DNA from: Oscillospiraceae bacterium
Lineage (GTDB): Bacteria > Bacillota > Clostridia > Oscillospirales > Acutalibacteraceae
Reading direction: 5' to 3'
DNA: 64,000 nucleotides
Assembly: GCA_015066365.1 (NCBI GenBank)
Contig: SVON01000001.1
Coordinates: 175,373 to 239,372, forward strand
The first letter of the stretch is position 1; the number at the start of each line of letters is the position of its first letter. The translations under genes and the position numbers were made by a program. Below are positions 23,504-32,834 of the stretch, piece by piece. The notes under the pieces were generated by a model. It did no database searches and was not told the DNA's origin. It was given only the letters and a program-made list of their open reading frames with translations.

Positions 23504-24104
23504 TTACCTCCAAAGTAGTATGATTTGCGCGGATCATCCGCAGTTTTTCTGCATCGATGATGGTTTTGATGCGGTCACAGGCCGCCTCCACCTCATCGTT
23601 AAGCACTAAGTACCGGTACAGATGAGCTCTGCTCAACTCATAGTGAGCCGCCTCCAACCGCTTCAAAACGACCTCTTCGGTCTCGGTGCCCCGCCCTCTC
23701 AGACGGCGCTCCAGTTCTTCCATCGAAGGGATGCCAATAAAAATAGACACCAGATCCGGCCGTTTGGCCATCACCTTTTCGGCGCCCTGCACCTCAATCT
23801 CCAGAATAACGTTTTTCCCTTCCTCCAGCATTTTCTGCACAGGTGCAATGGGCGTTCCGTAATAGTTGCCGTTGTATTCGGCATATTCCAGCAAACCATC
23901 CTCAGCGATGGTCTGCTCAAACTGCTCTCGAGTGACAAAGTAGTAATGCACACCGTCGATCTCACCAGGACGGGGCTGCCGGGTTGTCATGGATACCGAC
24001 ACCCGCATATCCTCGTACCGGGATAAAAGTTCTTTTACAATGGTGCCCTTGCCGGAGCCAGAAGGACCGGACAGCACCATCAAAAGGCCGGGCTTATTCG
24101 CCAT
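23484..24104 (-). CDS. gmk: Guanylate kinase
   Basis: Converts GMP + ATP to GDP + ADP, a control point for (p)ppGpp effects in Firmicutes. The 206-residue protein has the P-loop [12 protein letters not shown], the GMP-binding [18 protein letters not shown] and the LID with RLRGRGTET. Start MANKPGLL overlaps the remA end by about 11 bases. Confidence 0.96.
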   Translation of the reverse strand: MANKPGLLMVLSGPSGSGKGTIVKELLSRYEDMRVSVSMTTRQPRPGEIDGVHYYFVTREQFEQTIAEDGLLEYAEYNGNYYGTPIAPVQKMLEEGKNVILEIEVQGAEKVMAKRPDLVSIFIGIPSMEELERRLRGRGTETEEVVLKRLEAAHYELSRAHLYRYLVLNDEVEAACDRIKTIIDAEKLRMIRANHTTLEVNGYVGT

Positions 24105-24354
24105 CTTCGTCCACCTCCGCATCGTCGGTCATACGACCCGCCACCGTCTCTGGCTGTACCGAAGACAGAATCACGTGATCGCTGTCCATCACCAGGACTG
24201 CCCGGGTGCGACGGCCATAGGTGGCGTCGATCAGAGTGCCCCGCTCTTTGGCATCTTGGATGATGCGCTTAATAGGGGCTGACTCCGGGCTAACGATGGC
24301 CACTAGACGCCCCGCAGCCACCATATTACCAAAGCCTATGTTGATGAGTTTCAT
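24094..24354 (-). CDS. remA: RemA-family regulator (DUF370)
   Basis: In Bacillus RemA is a DNA-wrapping regulator of matrix and osmoprotection genes. The 86-residue protein begins [20 protein letters not shown] and has the conserved [34 protein letters not shown] core, with an acidic tail of about ten residues. Gene order yicC-remA-gmk-rpoZ is the standard one. The targets in this organism are unknown. Confidence 0.94.
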   Translation of the reverse strand: MKLINIGFGNMVAAGRLVAIVSPESAPIKRIIQDAKERGTLIDATYGRRTRAVLVMDSDHVILSSVQPETVAGRMTDDAEVDEDGE

Positions 24355-24376
24355 TTTAGCATCCCTCCAACACAGA

Positions 24377-25255
24377 TTACTCGATGTTTTGAATCTGCTC
24401 GCGGATTTTTTCGATCTCCGCTTTGATATCCACCACGATGCGGGTCAGATTCAGGTCACTGCACTTGGAGCCGATGGTATTGGTCTCACGGTTGATCTCT
24501 TGTACCAGAAAATCCAGTTTACGTCCCACCGCCTCATCGCTGTTCAGCAGCTGCTCCAACTGATCCAGATGGCTGTTCAGACGCACCGTTTCCTCCGCCA
24601 CCGCTACCTTATCGGCAAACACAGCAGCCTCATTCAGCAGGCGCGCCTCGTCCACCGGAACACCGTCCAGCAGTTCCCGCATTCGGGCTTCAACTTTCTC
24701 CATATGTGCGCGCACCGTCTCAGGAGATTTCTCCTCCACCATAGACACAGCCTTACGAATGGTGGCGGCGCGGGACAACACGTCCTCGCGCATCCGGGCA
24801 CCCTCCAGCTCGCGCATCGCCACAAACCGCTCCAAAGCGCCGTCGGCTACCGCGCGCACCGTTTCCCACACAGCGTCCTCGTCAACCTCGGCCTGACGGA
24901 CCGTCAACACGTCGGGATAACGGGACAAAGCGGAAGCAGACACATCGTCTCGCAGATCGTATCGAGTAGACAATTCACGCAACGCATTAAGATAGCTCTC
25001 AGCCAGGCCGTGATCCACCACCACCTCACTACCGGCGGTTTCCAACGCGTGGATCTGCACGAACACGTCCACCTTACCACGGCTGATGCGCTGTTGCAGA
25101 TGAGTCTTTAGTTTATCGTCCAAAAAGCCGTAACCGCGGGGCAGACGGGAGGAATACTCGTAAAACCGATGATTCACCGATTTTAACTCCACCACCACGG
25201 ACAGACCATTCAGCACCTCTTGATTACGGCCATAGCCGGTCATACTGCGTACCAT
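24377..25255 (-). CDS. yicC: YicC/YloC-family endoribonuclease
   Basis: YicC-family proteins are endoribonucleases implicated in sRNA and mRNA turnover. The 292-residue protein has the family opening [11 protein letters not shown], the [15 protein letters not shown] segment and the C-terminal block [22 protein letters not shown]. First gene of a 15-gene operon ending with spoVM; the promoter lies about 55 bases upstream. Confidence 0.95.
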   Translation of the reverse strand: MVRSMTGYGRNQEVLNGLSVVVELKSVNHRFYEYSSRLPRGYGFLDDKLKTHLQQRISRGKVDVFVQIHALETAGSEVVVDHGLAESYLNALRELSTRYDLRDDVSASALSRYPDVLTVRQAEVDEDAVWETVRAVADGALERFVAMRELEGARMREDVLSRAATIRKAVSMVEEKSPETVRAHMEKVEARMRELLDGVPVDEARLLNEAAVFADKVAVAEETVRLNSHLDQLEQLLNSDEAVGRKLDFLVQEINRETNTIGSKCSDLNLTRIVVDIKAEIEKIREQIQNIE

Positions 25256-25310
25256 AGTTTTCTCCTATCTATTCCACAAGGCAACACTCGCCTATTTTTA
25301 GTCACCCTAC

Positions 25311-25339
25311 ATTATACCAGTTCCCACCTGCAAAGTCAA
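25311..25339 (-). promoter_or_regulatory. Promoter of the yicC-to-spoVM operon
   Basis: Minus strand TTGACT (25334-25339), 17-base spacer, TATAAT (25311-25316). No other strong promoter or terminator is evident until the hairpin at 11545, so it may serve about 13.7 kb. Confidence 0.8.
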
Positions 25340-25363
25340 GGATATGTAATGATTTTATTTATA

Positions 25364-25398
25364 TAAAAAGAGCAGAACCGGAACCCGGTTCTGCTCTT
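25364..25398 (-). terminator. Terminator of the tepA-ftsK-MBL-DUF3006 operon
   Basis: GAGCAGAACCGG/CCGGTTCTGCTC, 12-bp stem with 3-base loop, followed by TTTTT on the minus strand. Confidence 0.9.
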
Positions 25399-25400
25399 TT

Positions 25401-25625
25401 TTACACCAAATTTTTACGCCGCACCTTGTTTTGCAGAGAGAGAATTCTTTGGCGTCTCGCCTCTTCTTCCACAGAATCCAACACGTACGAACCGTCCTCA
25501 ACCCGAAGTACGGAACCCTCTTTAACGCCTGTGGGTAACAACGACATCGCCACGGAAAGGGAGGTATCCTCCCCCACCAGCACTGCTACGTCGCCCACAA
25601 TGCGGTCTACTGAATAAACGCCCAT
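25401..25625 (-). CDS. DUF3006 protein
   Basis: A 74-residue protein with the DUF3006 pattern (YSVDRIVGDVAVLVGED ... LPTGVKEGSVLRVEDG ... QRILSLQNKVRRK), a small beta-barrel-like domain of unknown function that regularly accompanies ComEC-like MBL hydrolases, as here. Start overlaps the upstream gene's stop (TGATG), so the two are probably translationally coupled. Confidence 0.85.
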   Translation of the reverse strand: MGVYSVDRIVGDVAVLVGEDTSLSVAMSLLPTGVKEGSVLRVEDGSYVLDSVEEEARRQRILSLQNKVRRKNLV

Positions 25626-26545
25626 CAAAACCACTCCTTTTTCGGTAGCGAAGTAATGGTTTTTCCATCCGAGAGGAACACCATTGTGCCGTACACATCC
25701 GCACGGAAGGGCTGAATCTTTAGCTTTTTCAACCGCTCCATCACCTCTTTATGGGGATGACCGTAGTCATTATCCAGGCCACAGGTGATCACCGCATAGT
25801 CCGGCGATACCTTTTTGAGGAACGAAAGAGAGTTGCCGGTGCTGCTCCCATGATGACTGAGCTTCAGCACATCCGCTTTCAAATCCGCTCTACTTTGGAT
25901 CAGCTGACGCTCCACCGCCGTACCGGCGTCCCCGGTCAGCAAAAAGGAAGTCTCTCCAAAAACCAGCTTGGTCACCACCGAGATATCGTTGGTCTCGTCT
26001 GTTTCTTGAAGCGGCGCCAAAATCTGCACTTGGGCATCGCCGATTGCATACGAGTTTCCCGGCACTGCTTCTTCTATCGGCACATTACGCCGATCCAGAG
26101 CCTCTAACATTTGCTCATAGGTGGCCGTCGTTGGCGTAGCGGACTCCGGCATAAAAGACATCACAAACTTTTTGACCGACACCTTATTCACAATCTTCGC
26201 CATAGAACCAATGTGGTCGGCATGGGGGTGGGTGGCGATCACCAAATCCAGCTTTTTGACGCCGTGTTCGGAAAGGTAGCTGAGAATAACATTGGCATCG
26301 CCCCGCTCACCGGCATCGATCAACATCGCTTGATCCGCTTGACGCACTAATATACAGTCGGCGTTACCCACGTCGATGAAATGAACCTCCATTGTTCCTT
26401 CCACCGTCGCCGGGGCCGGTTTGAACCCGGCCCAGATCAGTACGGTATCCCAACCGACCCACACCTCAATCAACGCCGCGATCAACACAAACGTTCCAAG
26501 AACGCTAAAAGCAAAAGTTTTGTGTTTCCGAATAAACTTTTTCAT
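25625..26545 (-). CDS. Membrane-anchored MBL-fold hydrolase, ComEC-like domain
   Basis: A 306-residue protein with one N-terminal membrane helix (about 11-32) and a metallo-beta-lactamase domain that matches the C-terminal (extracellular nuclease-like) domain of ComEC/Rec2: VHFIDVGNADCILV, ATHPHADHIG (HxHxDH metal motif), LLTGDAG and LKLSHHGSSTG. The permease part of ComEC is absent, so a DNA-uptake role cannot be assumed; stand-alone forms are widespread in Clostridia. Followed by its usual DUF3006 partner. Confidence 0.85.
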   Translation of the reverse strand: MKKFIRKHKTFAFSVLGTFVLIAALIEVWVGWDTVLIWAGFKPAPATVEGTMEVHFIDVGNADCILVRQADQAMLIDAGERGDANVILSYLSEHGVKKLDLVIATHPHADHIGSMAKIVNKVSVKKFVMSFMPESATPTTATYEQMLEALDRRNVPIEEAVPGNSYAIGDAQVQILAPLQETDETNDISVVTKLVFGETSFLLTGDAGTAVERQLIQSRADLKADVLKLSHHGSSTGNSLSFLKKVSPDYAVITCGLDNDYGHPHKEVMERLKKLKIQPFRADVYGTMVFLSDGKTITSLPKKEWF

Positions 26546-26551
26546 GAGTGA

Positions 26552-28921
26552 TTACTCCTGATCGTTATTAATACTCATTTCGATCCATTCCTGCCGGGAG
26601 ATCAGTACCTTACGGGGCTTACTGCCTTCACTGGGACCCACGATGCCGCGCTGCTCCATCTGATCGATGATACGGCCGGCGCGAGCATAACCGAGGCGCA
26701 TCTTACGCTGCAGCATGGAGGTGGAGATACTGCCGGCCTCTACCGCAATCTCGATCGCCTGGGAAAGTGCCTCATCCACTTCGTCACCTGTCTCTTCATC
26801 GTCGCGGCCGGCACGTTTACCGCCGGCAGAGGCAGCCTGGCGTTCGATCTCTTCAATCATCTCCTGGTCGTATTCGATGGGCTTGTCGCTATCCTTGAGG
26901 AACTCGATCACCCGCTCGATTTCTTTATTAGACACGTAACAACCCTGAATACGCTGAGGCTTGGACTGACCCAACGGCATAAACAGCATATCGCCGTTGC
27001 CCAACAGTTTTTCAGCACCGCTACCATCCAAAATGGTACGGCTATCCACGCCGCTGGCAACGGTGAGCGCCAAACGGCTGGGAATATTACCCTTAATCAA
27101 GCCGGTGATAACGTCCACCGAGGGACGCTGTGTGGCAATCACCATATGCATACCGGCGGCACGGGCCATCTGCGCCAAACGGCAGATAGAATCCTCCACC
27201 TCGTTGCCGGCGGCCATCATCAAGTCAGCCAACTCGTCAATAACGATCAAAATCAACGGCAAGGGCGGGAACTGACCTTCTTTACGAGCAATTTCGTTGT
27301 AATCACCAATGTCGCGGGCTTTGCTCTCGGCAAACATCTGGTAACGCTTGAGCATTTCATTCACTGCCCAGCCCAAGGTTGCCGCCGCCTTACGCGGATC
27401 GGTCACCACCGGAAGCATCAGATGCGGCACACCGTTATAGACGCCAAACTCGACCTTTTTGGGGTCGATCAAAATCATCTTTACTTCATCCGGACGGGCG
27501 CGGAACAACACCGACTGAATCATCGAATTGGTGCACACCGACTTACCGGAACCGGTGGTACCGGCGATCAGCAGGTGGGGCATCTTGGCCAGGTCGGTAT
27601 ACACAGCGCGCCCCTCAATATCCTGACCCAGCGCCACCGTCAGTTTTCCCTTAGCGTTACGGTATTCGGCCGTATCCAGCAGAGAATGCAACCGCACGGT
27701 GCGGCGGGACTTATTGGGTACCTCAATACCCACAGCAGCTTTATTCGGAATGGGTGCCTCAATACGCACACCGGTGGTGGCCAAACGCAACGCAATATCG
27801 TCGGAGAGACCGGTGATGCGGCTGATTTTCACACCTGCACTGGGCACCAGTTCGTAACGTGTAACCGAGGGACCGCAGGTCACGTCCCCCAACTCCGTAT
27901 TGATACCAAAATCCTTGAGCGTGTTTACCAACAAAGTACCCACAGCAGCCCGGTCGCCATCCTGCATCCGGGCATCTGCGGCATCGGAGGTGCTATCCAA
28001 CAAAGATAGCGGCGGATAGCGATAAATACTGGGCTGTTCCATCTCTTCTGCCGCAGCCAGATCCTGCTCCAGTTCCGCCTCGGCTTCCTCGGCGGTCATC
28101 ATCTCCTCTTCCTCAGGCTCTACCTTGACGTCCAGTTTTTCGTTGAGCGCCTCGTTAGCTCGCTGTAAATCGTCCAGTTTATCCGAAACCAGCGCCTCTT
28201 CATCCACGGGGACAGCCTCTGCCAGAGGTTCTTTTTTCTTGCGCCGCTTGGAGGCATAGCCGTCCCCCATCTCCACGTCGATGGCTTTCTTACTATTCTC
28301 CCGGCGCTCTGCGGCGCGATCCATCGCACTCTCAATAGATTTCTTCGTCTGGTCTACCGGCTTACGGATGGTGCGCAGAACAGAAGCCACCGTAGTGCCT
28401 GTGAGCAGCATCACCAGCACCAACAGCATCAGAATCAGGAAAATCTTGGCTCCCAAGTCGCCAAACAATTTTTCCATCGGCCACCCCAAGAAGGAGCCAA
28501 ACGCACCGCCACCGGCATACTCTTTACCCATCGCATAGCTTTGCTTGATGCAGGCACCAAACCCAGCGGAAGAAGAATCCAGCATAAACGTATAGATGGT
28601 GCTATCCAACAACAACGTGATCAGAGACCCCTGCCACACACGGGCAGAAACCTTGCCGGAATCCTTTTCAAACGCAGTCATAACCGAAAAGAACGCCAAC
28701 AATGCCGGAATCATATACACGCTGAAGCTAAACGTTCCTAACAGGAAATTATGGATTGCCGTCCAGACATTTTCGCCGGGAATGATGGCAAAGAAAGACA
28801 CCAAAATCGCCAACGCCATCAATATCAAAGCACTGACCTGGGGGTTTCCTCCCGTGTTTTTGTTTTGCCCTTTTTTAGCGGACGCTTTGCTCCGTGTGCT
28901 CGTTTTTTTACTCGTTGCCAT
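26552..28921 (-). CDS. spoIIIE: DNA translocase FtsK/SpoIIIE
   Basis: Pumps DNA through septa during division and sporulation. The 789-residue protein has a Lys-rich N-terminus, four membrane helices (about 25-180), an acidic linker, the RecA-like motor (about 300-700) with AGTTGSGKSVC (Walker A) and LILIVIDELADLM (Walker B), and the C-terminal winged-helix gamma domain (RKMRLGYARAGRIIDQME) that reads KOPS/SRS sequences. Start MATSKK follows GGAGGT. Neighbour tepA as in Bacillus, favouring the SpoIIIE label, though an FtsK division role is equally possible. Confidence 0.95.
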   Translation of the reverse strand: MATSKKTSTRSKASAKKGQNKNTGGNPQVSALILMALAILVSFFAIIPGENVWTAIHNFLLGTFSFSVYMIPALLAFFSVMTAFEKDSGKVSARVWQGSLITLLLDSTIYTFMLDSSSAGFGACIKQSYAMGKEYAGGGAFGSFLGWPMEKLFGDLGAKIFLILMLLVLVMLLTGTTVASVLRTIRKPVDQTKKSIESAMDRAAERRENSKKAIDVEMGDGYASKRRKKKEPLAEAVPVDEEALVSDKLDDLQRANEALNEKLDVKVEPEEEEMMTAEEAEAELEQDLAAAEEMEQPSIYRYPPLSLLDSTSDAADARMQDGDRAAVGTLLVNTLKDFGINTELGDVTCGPSVTRYELVPSAGVKISRITGLSDDIALRLATTGVRIEAPIPNKAAVGIEVPNKSRRTVRLHSLLDTAEYRNAKGKLTVALGQDIEGRAVYTDLAKMPHLLIAGTTGSGKSVCTNSMIQSVLFRARPDEVKMILIDPKKVEFGVYNGVPHLMLPVVTDPRKAAATLGWAVNEMLKRYQMFAESKARDIGDYNEIARKEGQFPPLPLILIVIDELADLMMAAGNEVEDSICRLAQMARAAGMHMVIATQRPSVDVITGLIKGNIPSRLALTVASGVDSRTILDGSGAEKLLGNGDMLFMPLGQSKPQRIQGCYVSNKEIERVIEFLKDSDKPIEYDQEMIEEIERQAASAGGKRAGRDDEETGDEVDEALSQAIEIAVEAGSISTSMLQRKMRLGYARAGRIIDQMEQRGIVGPSEGSKPRKVLISRQEWIEMSINNDQE

Positions 28922-28960
28922 TATGTACTTGACCTCCGTTATGTAAATGCCCAATGGGCA

Positions 28961-29662
28961 TTAAGATTGCTGTTCAATGAACTGATAAAGGGTATCCAAG
29001 GCTTCCCGCAGAGAACCCAGCCGGTCAATGAGCCCCTCGCGTACCGCGTCAGCTCCATCCAACACCGTTCCTACGTCGGTTGCCATCTCTCCGGTATTCA
29101 TACAGAGCTCTGAAAAGCGTTGGTTTGACATAGACGAATGGGCGCACACAAACTCCGTAATCCGCTCCTGCATACGGCGAAAATGCGTAAAAGCCTGCGG
29201 CACCCCCAACACCAGGCCATTGATGCGCACAGGATGAATGGTCATGGTAGCTGAAGGAACGATAAAAGAGCAATCCGCCGCCACCGCCAAAGGCACCCCA
29301 ATGGAATGCCCCCCGCCCAGCACCAACGACACAGTGGGTTTTTTCATCCCGGCTATCAGTTCCGCCAGCGCCAAACCAGCTTCAATATCGCCACCCACCG
29401 TATTCAGCAGAATGAGTAGACCCTCGATTTCCGTGCTTTCATCCACCGCCACCAGTTGCGGGATCATATGCTCGTATTTGGTGGATTTTGTTTCCGGCGG
29501 CAGAACGTAATGTCCCTCGATCTGTCCGACAATCGTCATACAATGAATGCGATGGCTTCCGTTATCGGTGGTAACCGATCCCGTATCCTCCACCGTTTGC
29601 ATGGTTTGACCGATTTCGGTGGTTTCTTTCTCCTCGGTTTGCTTCTCTTCCCGTTGGTTCAT
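28961..29662 (-). CDS. tepA: ClpP-like serine protease TepA
   Basis: A cytosolic ClpP-class protease. The 233-residue protein has an acidic/Gln-rich N-terminal tail (1-40), the ClpP fold with LLNTVGGDIEAGLALAELI, the nucleophile Ser in GGGHSIGVPLA, and the catalytic His in TIHPVRI. TepA (YmfB) was linked in Bacillus to protein export and spore outgrowth; it sits upstream of spoIIIE there too. Confidence 0.9.
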   Translation of the reverse strand: MNQREEKQTEEKETTEIGQTMQTVEDTGSVTTDNGSHRIHCMTIVGQIEGHYVLPPETKSTKYEHMIPQLVAVDESTEIEGLLILLNTVGGDIEAGLALAELIAGMKKPTVSLVLGGGHSIGVPLAVAADCSFIVPSATMTIHPVRINGLVLGVPQAFTHFRRMQERITEFVCAHSSMSNQRFSELCMNTGEMATDVGTVLDGADAVREGLIDRLGSLREALDTLYQFIEQQS

Positions 29663-29769
29663 ACCAAATCACCTCACCATAGTATGGGGTAACATGGCAC
29701 AAAATATGTGGGAACAGTCATAGTTATTATACTACAAGATATTGTGCTTTTCAAGTGCTAAAGTAAAGA

Positions 29770-29805
29770 AAAAGCACAAATATCCATCGGATAGTCGTGC
29801 TTTTT
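29770..29805. terminator. Terminator after nfnB
   Basis: AAAGCAC..TATCC / GGATA..GTGCTTT hairpin with T-runs on both sides. On the minus strand it ends the nfnA-nfnB transcript. The 29663-29769 stretch in front of tepA shows no gene. Confidence 0.75.
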
Positions 29806-29818
29806 CATACAAGTCATA

Positions 29819-31210
29819 TTAAGTTTTACTGCGCATATACTCGTCCATAGCGGCGGCGGCCTTTTTACCGGCGCCCATCGCCAGAATGACGGTAGCCGCA
29901 CCGGTAACGGCATCACCGCCGGCAAACACGCCCTGACGGCTGGTTGCGCCCCATTCGTCCGCCACAATACCACCCCACCTTTGGGTTTCCAGACCTTCGG
30001 TAGTGGACTTAATCAGCGGGTTAGGCGACGTGCCAATTGCCATAATCACCGTATCCGCACGGAGGATAAAATCACTATCTGTTTTTTCCACCGGTCTGCG
30101 ACGGCCGGACGTATCCGGCTCGCCCAGTTCCATCTCCACGCAACGGATACCGGTCACAAGCCGGTTCTCATCTCCCAAAATCTCCACGGGGTTGGTCAGG
30201 AAGCAAAACCGGATTCCCTCCTCCATCGCATGCTCAACCTCTTCAGCACGAGCTGGGAGTTCCTCAGCGGAACGGCGGTATACCACCGACACCTCTTGAG
30301 CACCTAAGCGCAGCGCGCAACGGGCCGCGTCCATCGCCACGTTACCGCCGCCCACCACCACCACGCGTTTCCCGCACCGGATGGGCGTTACGCTATTCGG
30401 CAGATAGGCTTTCATCAAATTCACGCGGGTCAGAAACTCATTAGCGGAATATACGCCGCCCAAATTCTCTCCCGGTATGTTCATAAACCGCGGTAACCCG
30501 GCACCCGTACCAACAAACACCGCGTCAAATCCTTGCTCATCCAGCAGGTCGTCAATCGACAAAACCTTTCCAATGACCATATTGGTCATCACCTTTAAGC
30601 CCCGGCTTTTCAGCAAAGCGATTTCCTGCTCCACAATCTTCTTAGGGAGGCGGAATTCCGGGATACCGTACACCAACACACCACCAGGGGTATGCAAGGC
30701 CTCAAAAAGGGTTACGTCGCATCCTTTTTTTAGCAATTCTCCGGCACATGCCAAGCCGGCAGGGCCGGATCCAATCACTGCCGCTCTGTGACCGTTTGAA
30801 GGCACCGGCTGTGCCGGGTGGATCGGTTGGCTGTTATGCCAGTCCGCCACAAAGCGTTCTAATCGGCCAATGGCTACCGGCTCCCCTTTGACACCGCGCA
30901 CACAATGCTTTTCGCATTGGTTCTCTTGCGGGCAAACACGGCCGCACACCGCCGGCAAAGAGCTGGCACGCGCTATAACCTCATAGGCACCGGCGAAATC
31001 CCCCTCTGCCACCAAACGGATAAAGGCAGGAATATCCACCTGCACCGGACAACCGCCGGTACAAGGTTTGTGTTTACACTGAAGGCAACGTGCTGCCTCC
31101 TCCATGGCTTGTTGTGCTGTATACCCTTGGGCTACTTCGCCAAAATCACGGCCACGCTCTAGGGGGTCACGCACCGCCATAGGCGTTTTATTAACATTCA
31201 GATTCGGCAT
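29819..31210 (-). CDS. nfnB: NfnB: electron-bifurcating NADP+ reductase large subunit (GltA-like)
   Basis: Family members with NfnA couple NADH and reduced ferredoxin oxidation to NADP+ reduction. The 463-residue protein has N-terminal 4Fe4S cysteine clusters (CLQCKHKPCTGGCPV and CGRVCPQENQCEKHCVRG), an FAD-binding GSGPAGLACAGELLKKG and an NAD(P)-binding VVVGGGNVAMDAARCA, ending in the MAIGTSPN and GGDAVTGAATVILAMGAG segments. It would be called glutamate synthase small subunit by homology alone, but the adjoining nfnA (1-base overlap, TAATG) and the absence of a gltB large subunit favour NfnB. Confidence 0.9.
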   Translation of the reverse strand: MPNLNVNKTPMAVRDPLERGRDFGEVAQGYTAQQAMEEAARCLQCKHKPCTGGCPVQVDIPAFIRLVAEGDFAGAYEVIARASSLPAVCGRVCPQENQCEKHCVRGVKGEPVAIGRLERFVADWHNSQPIHPAQPVPSNGHRAAVIGSGPAGLACAGELLKKGCDVTLFEALHTPGGVLVYGIPEFRLPKKIVEQEIALLKSRGLKVMTNMVIGKVLSIDDLLDEQGFDAVFVGTGAGLPRFMNIPGENLGGVYSANEFLTRVNLMKAYLPNSVTPIRCGKRVVVVGGGNVAMDAARCALRLGAQEVSVVYRRSAEELPARAEEVEHAMEEGIRFCFLTNPVEILGDENRLVTGIRCVEMELGEPDTSGRRRPVEKTDSDFILRADTVIMAIGTSPNPLIKSTTEGLETQRWGGIVADEWGATSRQGVFAGGDAVTGAATVILAMGAGKKAAAAMDEYMRSKT

Positions 31211-32061
31211 TACTGCACCTCCTTTTGAAAGAGGTGGCAGGCTTGCTCATAGGCGTGACGCTCATTCTCTTGATACAAACGGCTTCGTTGCATCACCTCG
31301 TCAAAATCCACCTGATGACCGTCAAACTCCGGCCCGTCCACACAAGCAAACTTTACCTGACCGCCAACGGTCAGGCGACAACCGCCGCACATACCGGTGC
31401 CATCAATCATAATGGGGTTCATGCTCACCACCGTTTTGATGCCGTATTCTGCGGTCAGAAGACTGACAAACTTCATCATCGGGATCGGACCGATGGCAAT
31501 CACTTCATCATAGGTTTCGCCGGATTCAATCAATCGGCGCAACGCATCGGTAACCAAGCCCTGCTCACCAAAAGAGCCATCATCCGTCATCGTAATCAGT
31601 TTATGGCTGTGGGAGAAAAACTCGTCTTGCAGAATGACCTGCTCACCGCTACGAAAGCCACACACACAATGCACAACAGTTCCCTGCTCATACAGCTTTT
31701 TGGCCACCGGCAGAGCAATAGCGCAGCCCACACCGCCTCCAATCACCGCCACCTTCCTCAGTCCGGCGGTATCGGTGGCACGGCCCAGGGGACCCACAAA
31801 ATCCGTCAGGCACTCCCCTACCTCTTTGTACGAAAGCGCCAAGGTAGTAGCGCCAACCGTCTGGAAAATCACCGTCACCGTGCCGGCGGCGCGGTCATAA
31901 TCTGCCACCGTCAGCGGGATCCGCTCACCATCCGGAGCTACCCGAAGAATAACAAACTGGCCCGGCTGAGCTTTTGCCGCCACCAAAGGAGCATCAATCG
32001 TCATACGAACCACCGAGGCACACAGATTCTCTTTTTTCAGAATCTCAAACAAACCAGTCAA
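31210..32061 (-). CDS. nfnA: NfnA: electron-bifurcating NADP+ reductase small subunit
   Basis: Homologue of dihydroorotate dehydrogenase electron-transfer subunits. The 283-residue protein has an FAD domain (PGQFVILR), an NAD-binding domain (VAVIGGGVGCAIALPVAKKLYEQG) and a C-terminal 2Fe2S site in DGTGMCGGCRL ... FACVDGPEFDGHQVDF. The latter motif is typical of NfnA rather than PyrK. Together with NfnB it supplies NADPH for biosynthesis in fermentative anaerobes. Confidence 0.9.
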   Translation of the reverse strand: MTGLFEILKKENLCASVVRMTIDAPLVAAKAQPGQFVILRVAPDGERIPLTVADYDRAAGTVTVIFQTVGATTLALSYKEVGECLTDFVGPLGRATDTAGLRKVAVIGGGVGCAIALPVAKKLYEQGTVVHCVCGFRSGEQVILQDEFFSHSHKLITMTDDGSFGEQGLVTDALRRLIESGETYDEVIAIGPIPMMKFVSLLTAEYGIKTVVSMNPIMIDGTGMCGGCRLTVGGQVKFACVDGPEFDGHQVDFDEVMQRSRLYQENERHAYEQACHLFQKEVQ

Positions 32062-32075
32062 CTCTTTTCTGAAAC

Positions 32076-32651
32076 TTACTGATCATCCAACGGCAGCTCA
32101 TACGCCGGGATGTATTTCTCTAAAAACTCATTAGCCGCCGGCAAATCCATCCCGCGTATAGACTGTTCGGTAGCCTTTCGGGCACTGGCAAACTCCCGAT
32201 TACCTTGACTGAGTTCTTCAAGGCATTTGATCAGCGCCGAAATCTTATCCGCTGCTTTTACGATCCGCCATTCTGCGGAATCGTCCTCGGATAAGAGAAG
32301 CGGGCTATAATCCTCCCGCAGATCCTCCGGCAACATCTCTAACAGCTTGTCGCAGGCAGACCGCTCCACCTGACGATAGGCTTCGCGAATTGCGGGATTA
32401 TAATACTTGACCGGGGTGGGCATATCGCCGGTAAGGATTTCCGGCACGTCGTGATACACCGCCAACAACACACAACGGTTCACGTCCACGTTGCCTCCGT
32501 AATGCCGATTGGTCAACAAAGCCAACGCGTGAGCCACCACTGCAACCTCGTGGGAATGCTCGCAGATGTTCTCCGAACGGGTATTCCGCATCAACGCCCA
32601 ACGGCGAATATTTTTCATTCGGGACAGCATGGCGAAGAAAGAAAAAGACAT
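32076..32651 (-). CDS. HD-domain phosphohydrolase, YfbR-like 5'-deoxynucleotidase
   Basis: YfbR-type enzymes dephosphorylate dNMPs. The 191-residue protein has the HD metal residues in NICEHSHEVA, VYHDVPEILTGDMPTPVKY and a downstream Asp in VKAADKISALIKCLEEL, in the order seen in YfbR. Start ATG at 32651 follows GGAGGTG; a GTG three codons upstream is less well placed. It is 14 bases upstream of nfnA and probably co-transcribed. Confidence 0.85.
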   Translation of the reverse strand: MSFSFFAMLSRMKNIRRWALMRNTRSENICEHSHEVAVVAHALALLTNRHYGGNVDVNRCVLLAVYHDVPEILTGDMPTPVKYYNPAIREAYRQVERSACDKLLEMLPEDLREDYSPLLLSEDDSAEWRIVKAADKISALIKCLEELSQGNREFASARKATEQSIRGMDLPAANEFLEKYIPAYELPLDDQ

Positions 32652-32772
32652 AGAATGCACCTCCGCGTTTCTTTTACGCTTACTAAGAACAACAGTTTAC
32701 CAGTTTTAGAAACAAAAAGCAACCAAAAGCGCAAGGAATTTTAAGATTTTTTTTGGAATTTTCGGGAATCGA

Positions 32773-32801
32773 TTGCTTTTTGCCAGACAGGCAGATATAA
32801 T
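32773..32801 (+). promoter_or_regulatory. Promoter of the mtaB operon
   Basis: TTGCTT (32773-32778), 17-base spacer, TATAAT (32796-32801), about 35 bases before the mtaB start. Confidence 0.7.
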
Positions 32802-32834
32802 GTAATGTGATATATTGTTTTTGAGGTCGAAATT

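Noticed and set aside
24221..25111. 296-codon plus-strand open frame opposite yicC
   Set aside because: Antisense shadow; His/Gln-rich composition typical of reverse-complemented coding sequence, while yicC on the other strand has full family conservation.
29819..32061. Glutamate synthase (GltBD) assignment for the two-gene unit
   Set aside because: There is no large GltB subunit; the adjoining FAD/2Fe2S subunit with the DGTGMCGGCR motif identifies NfnAB instead.
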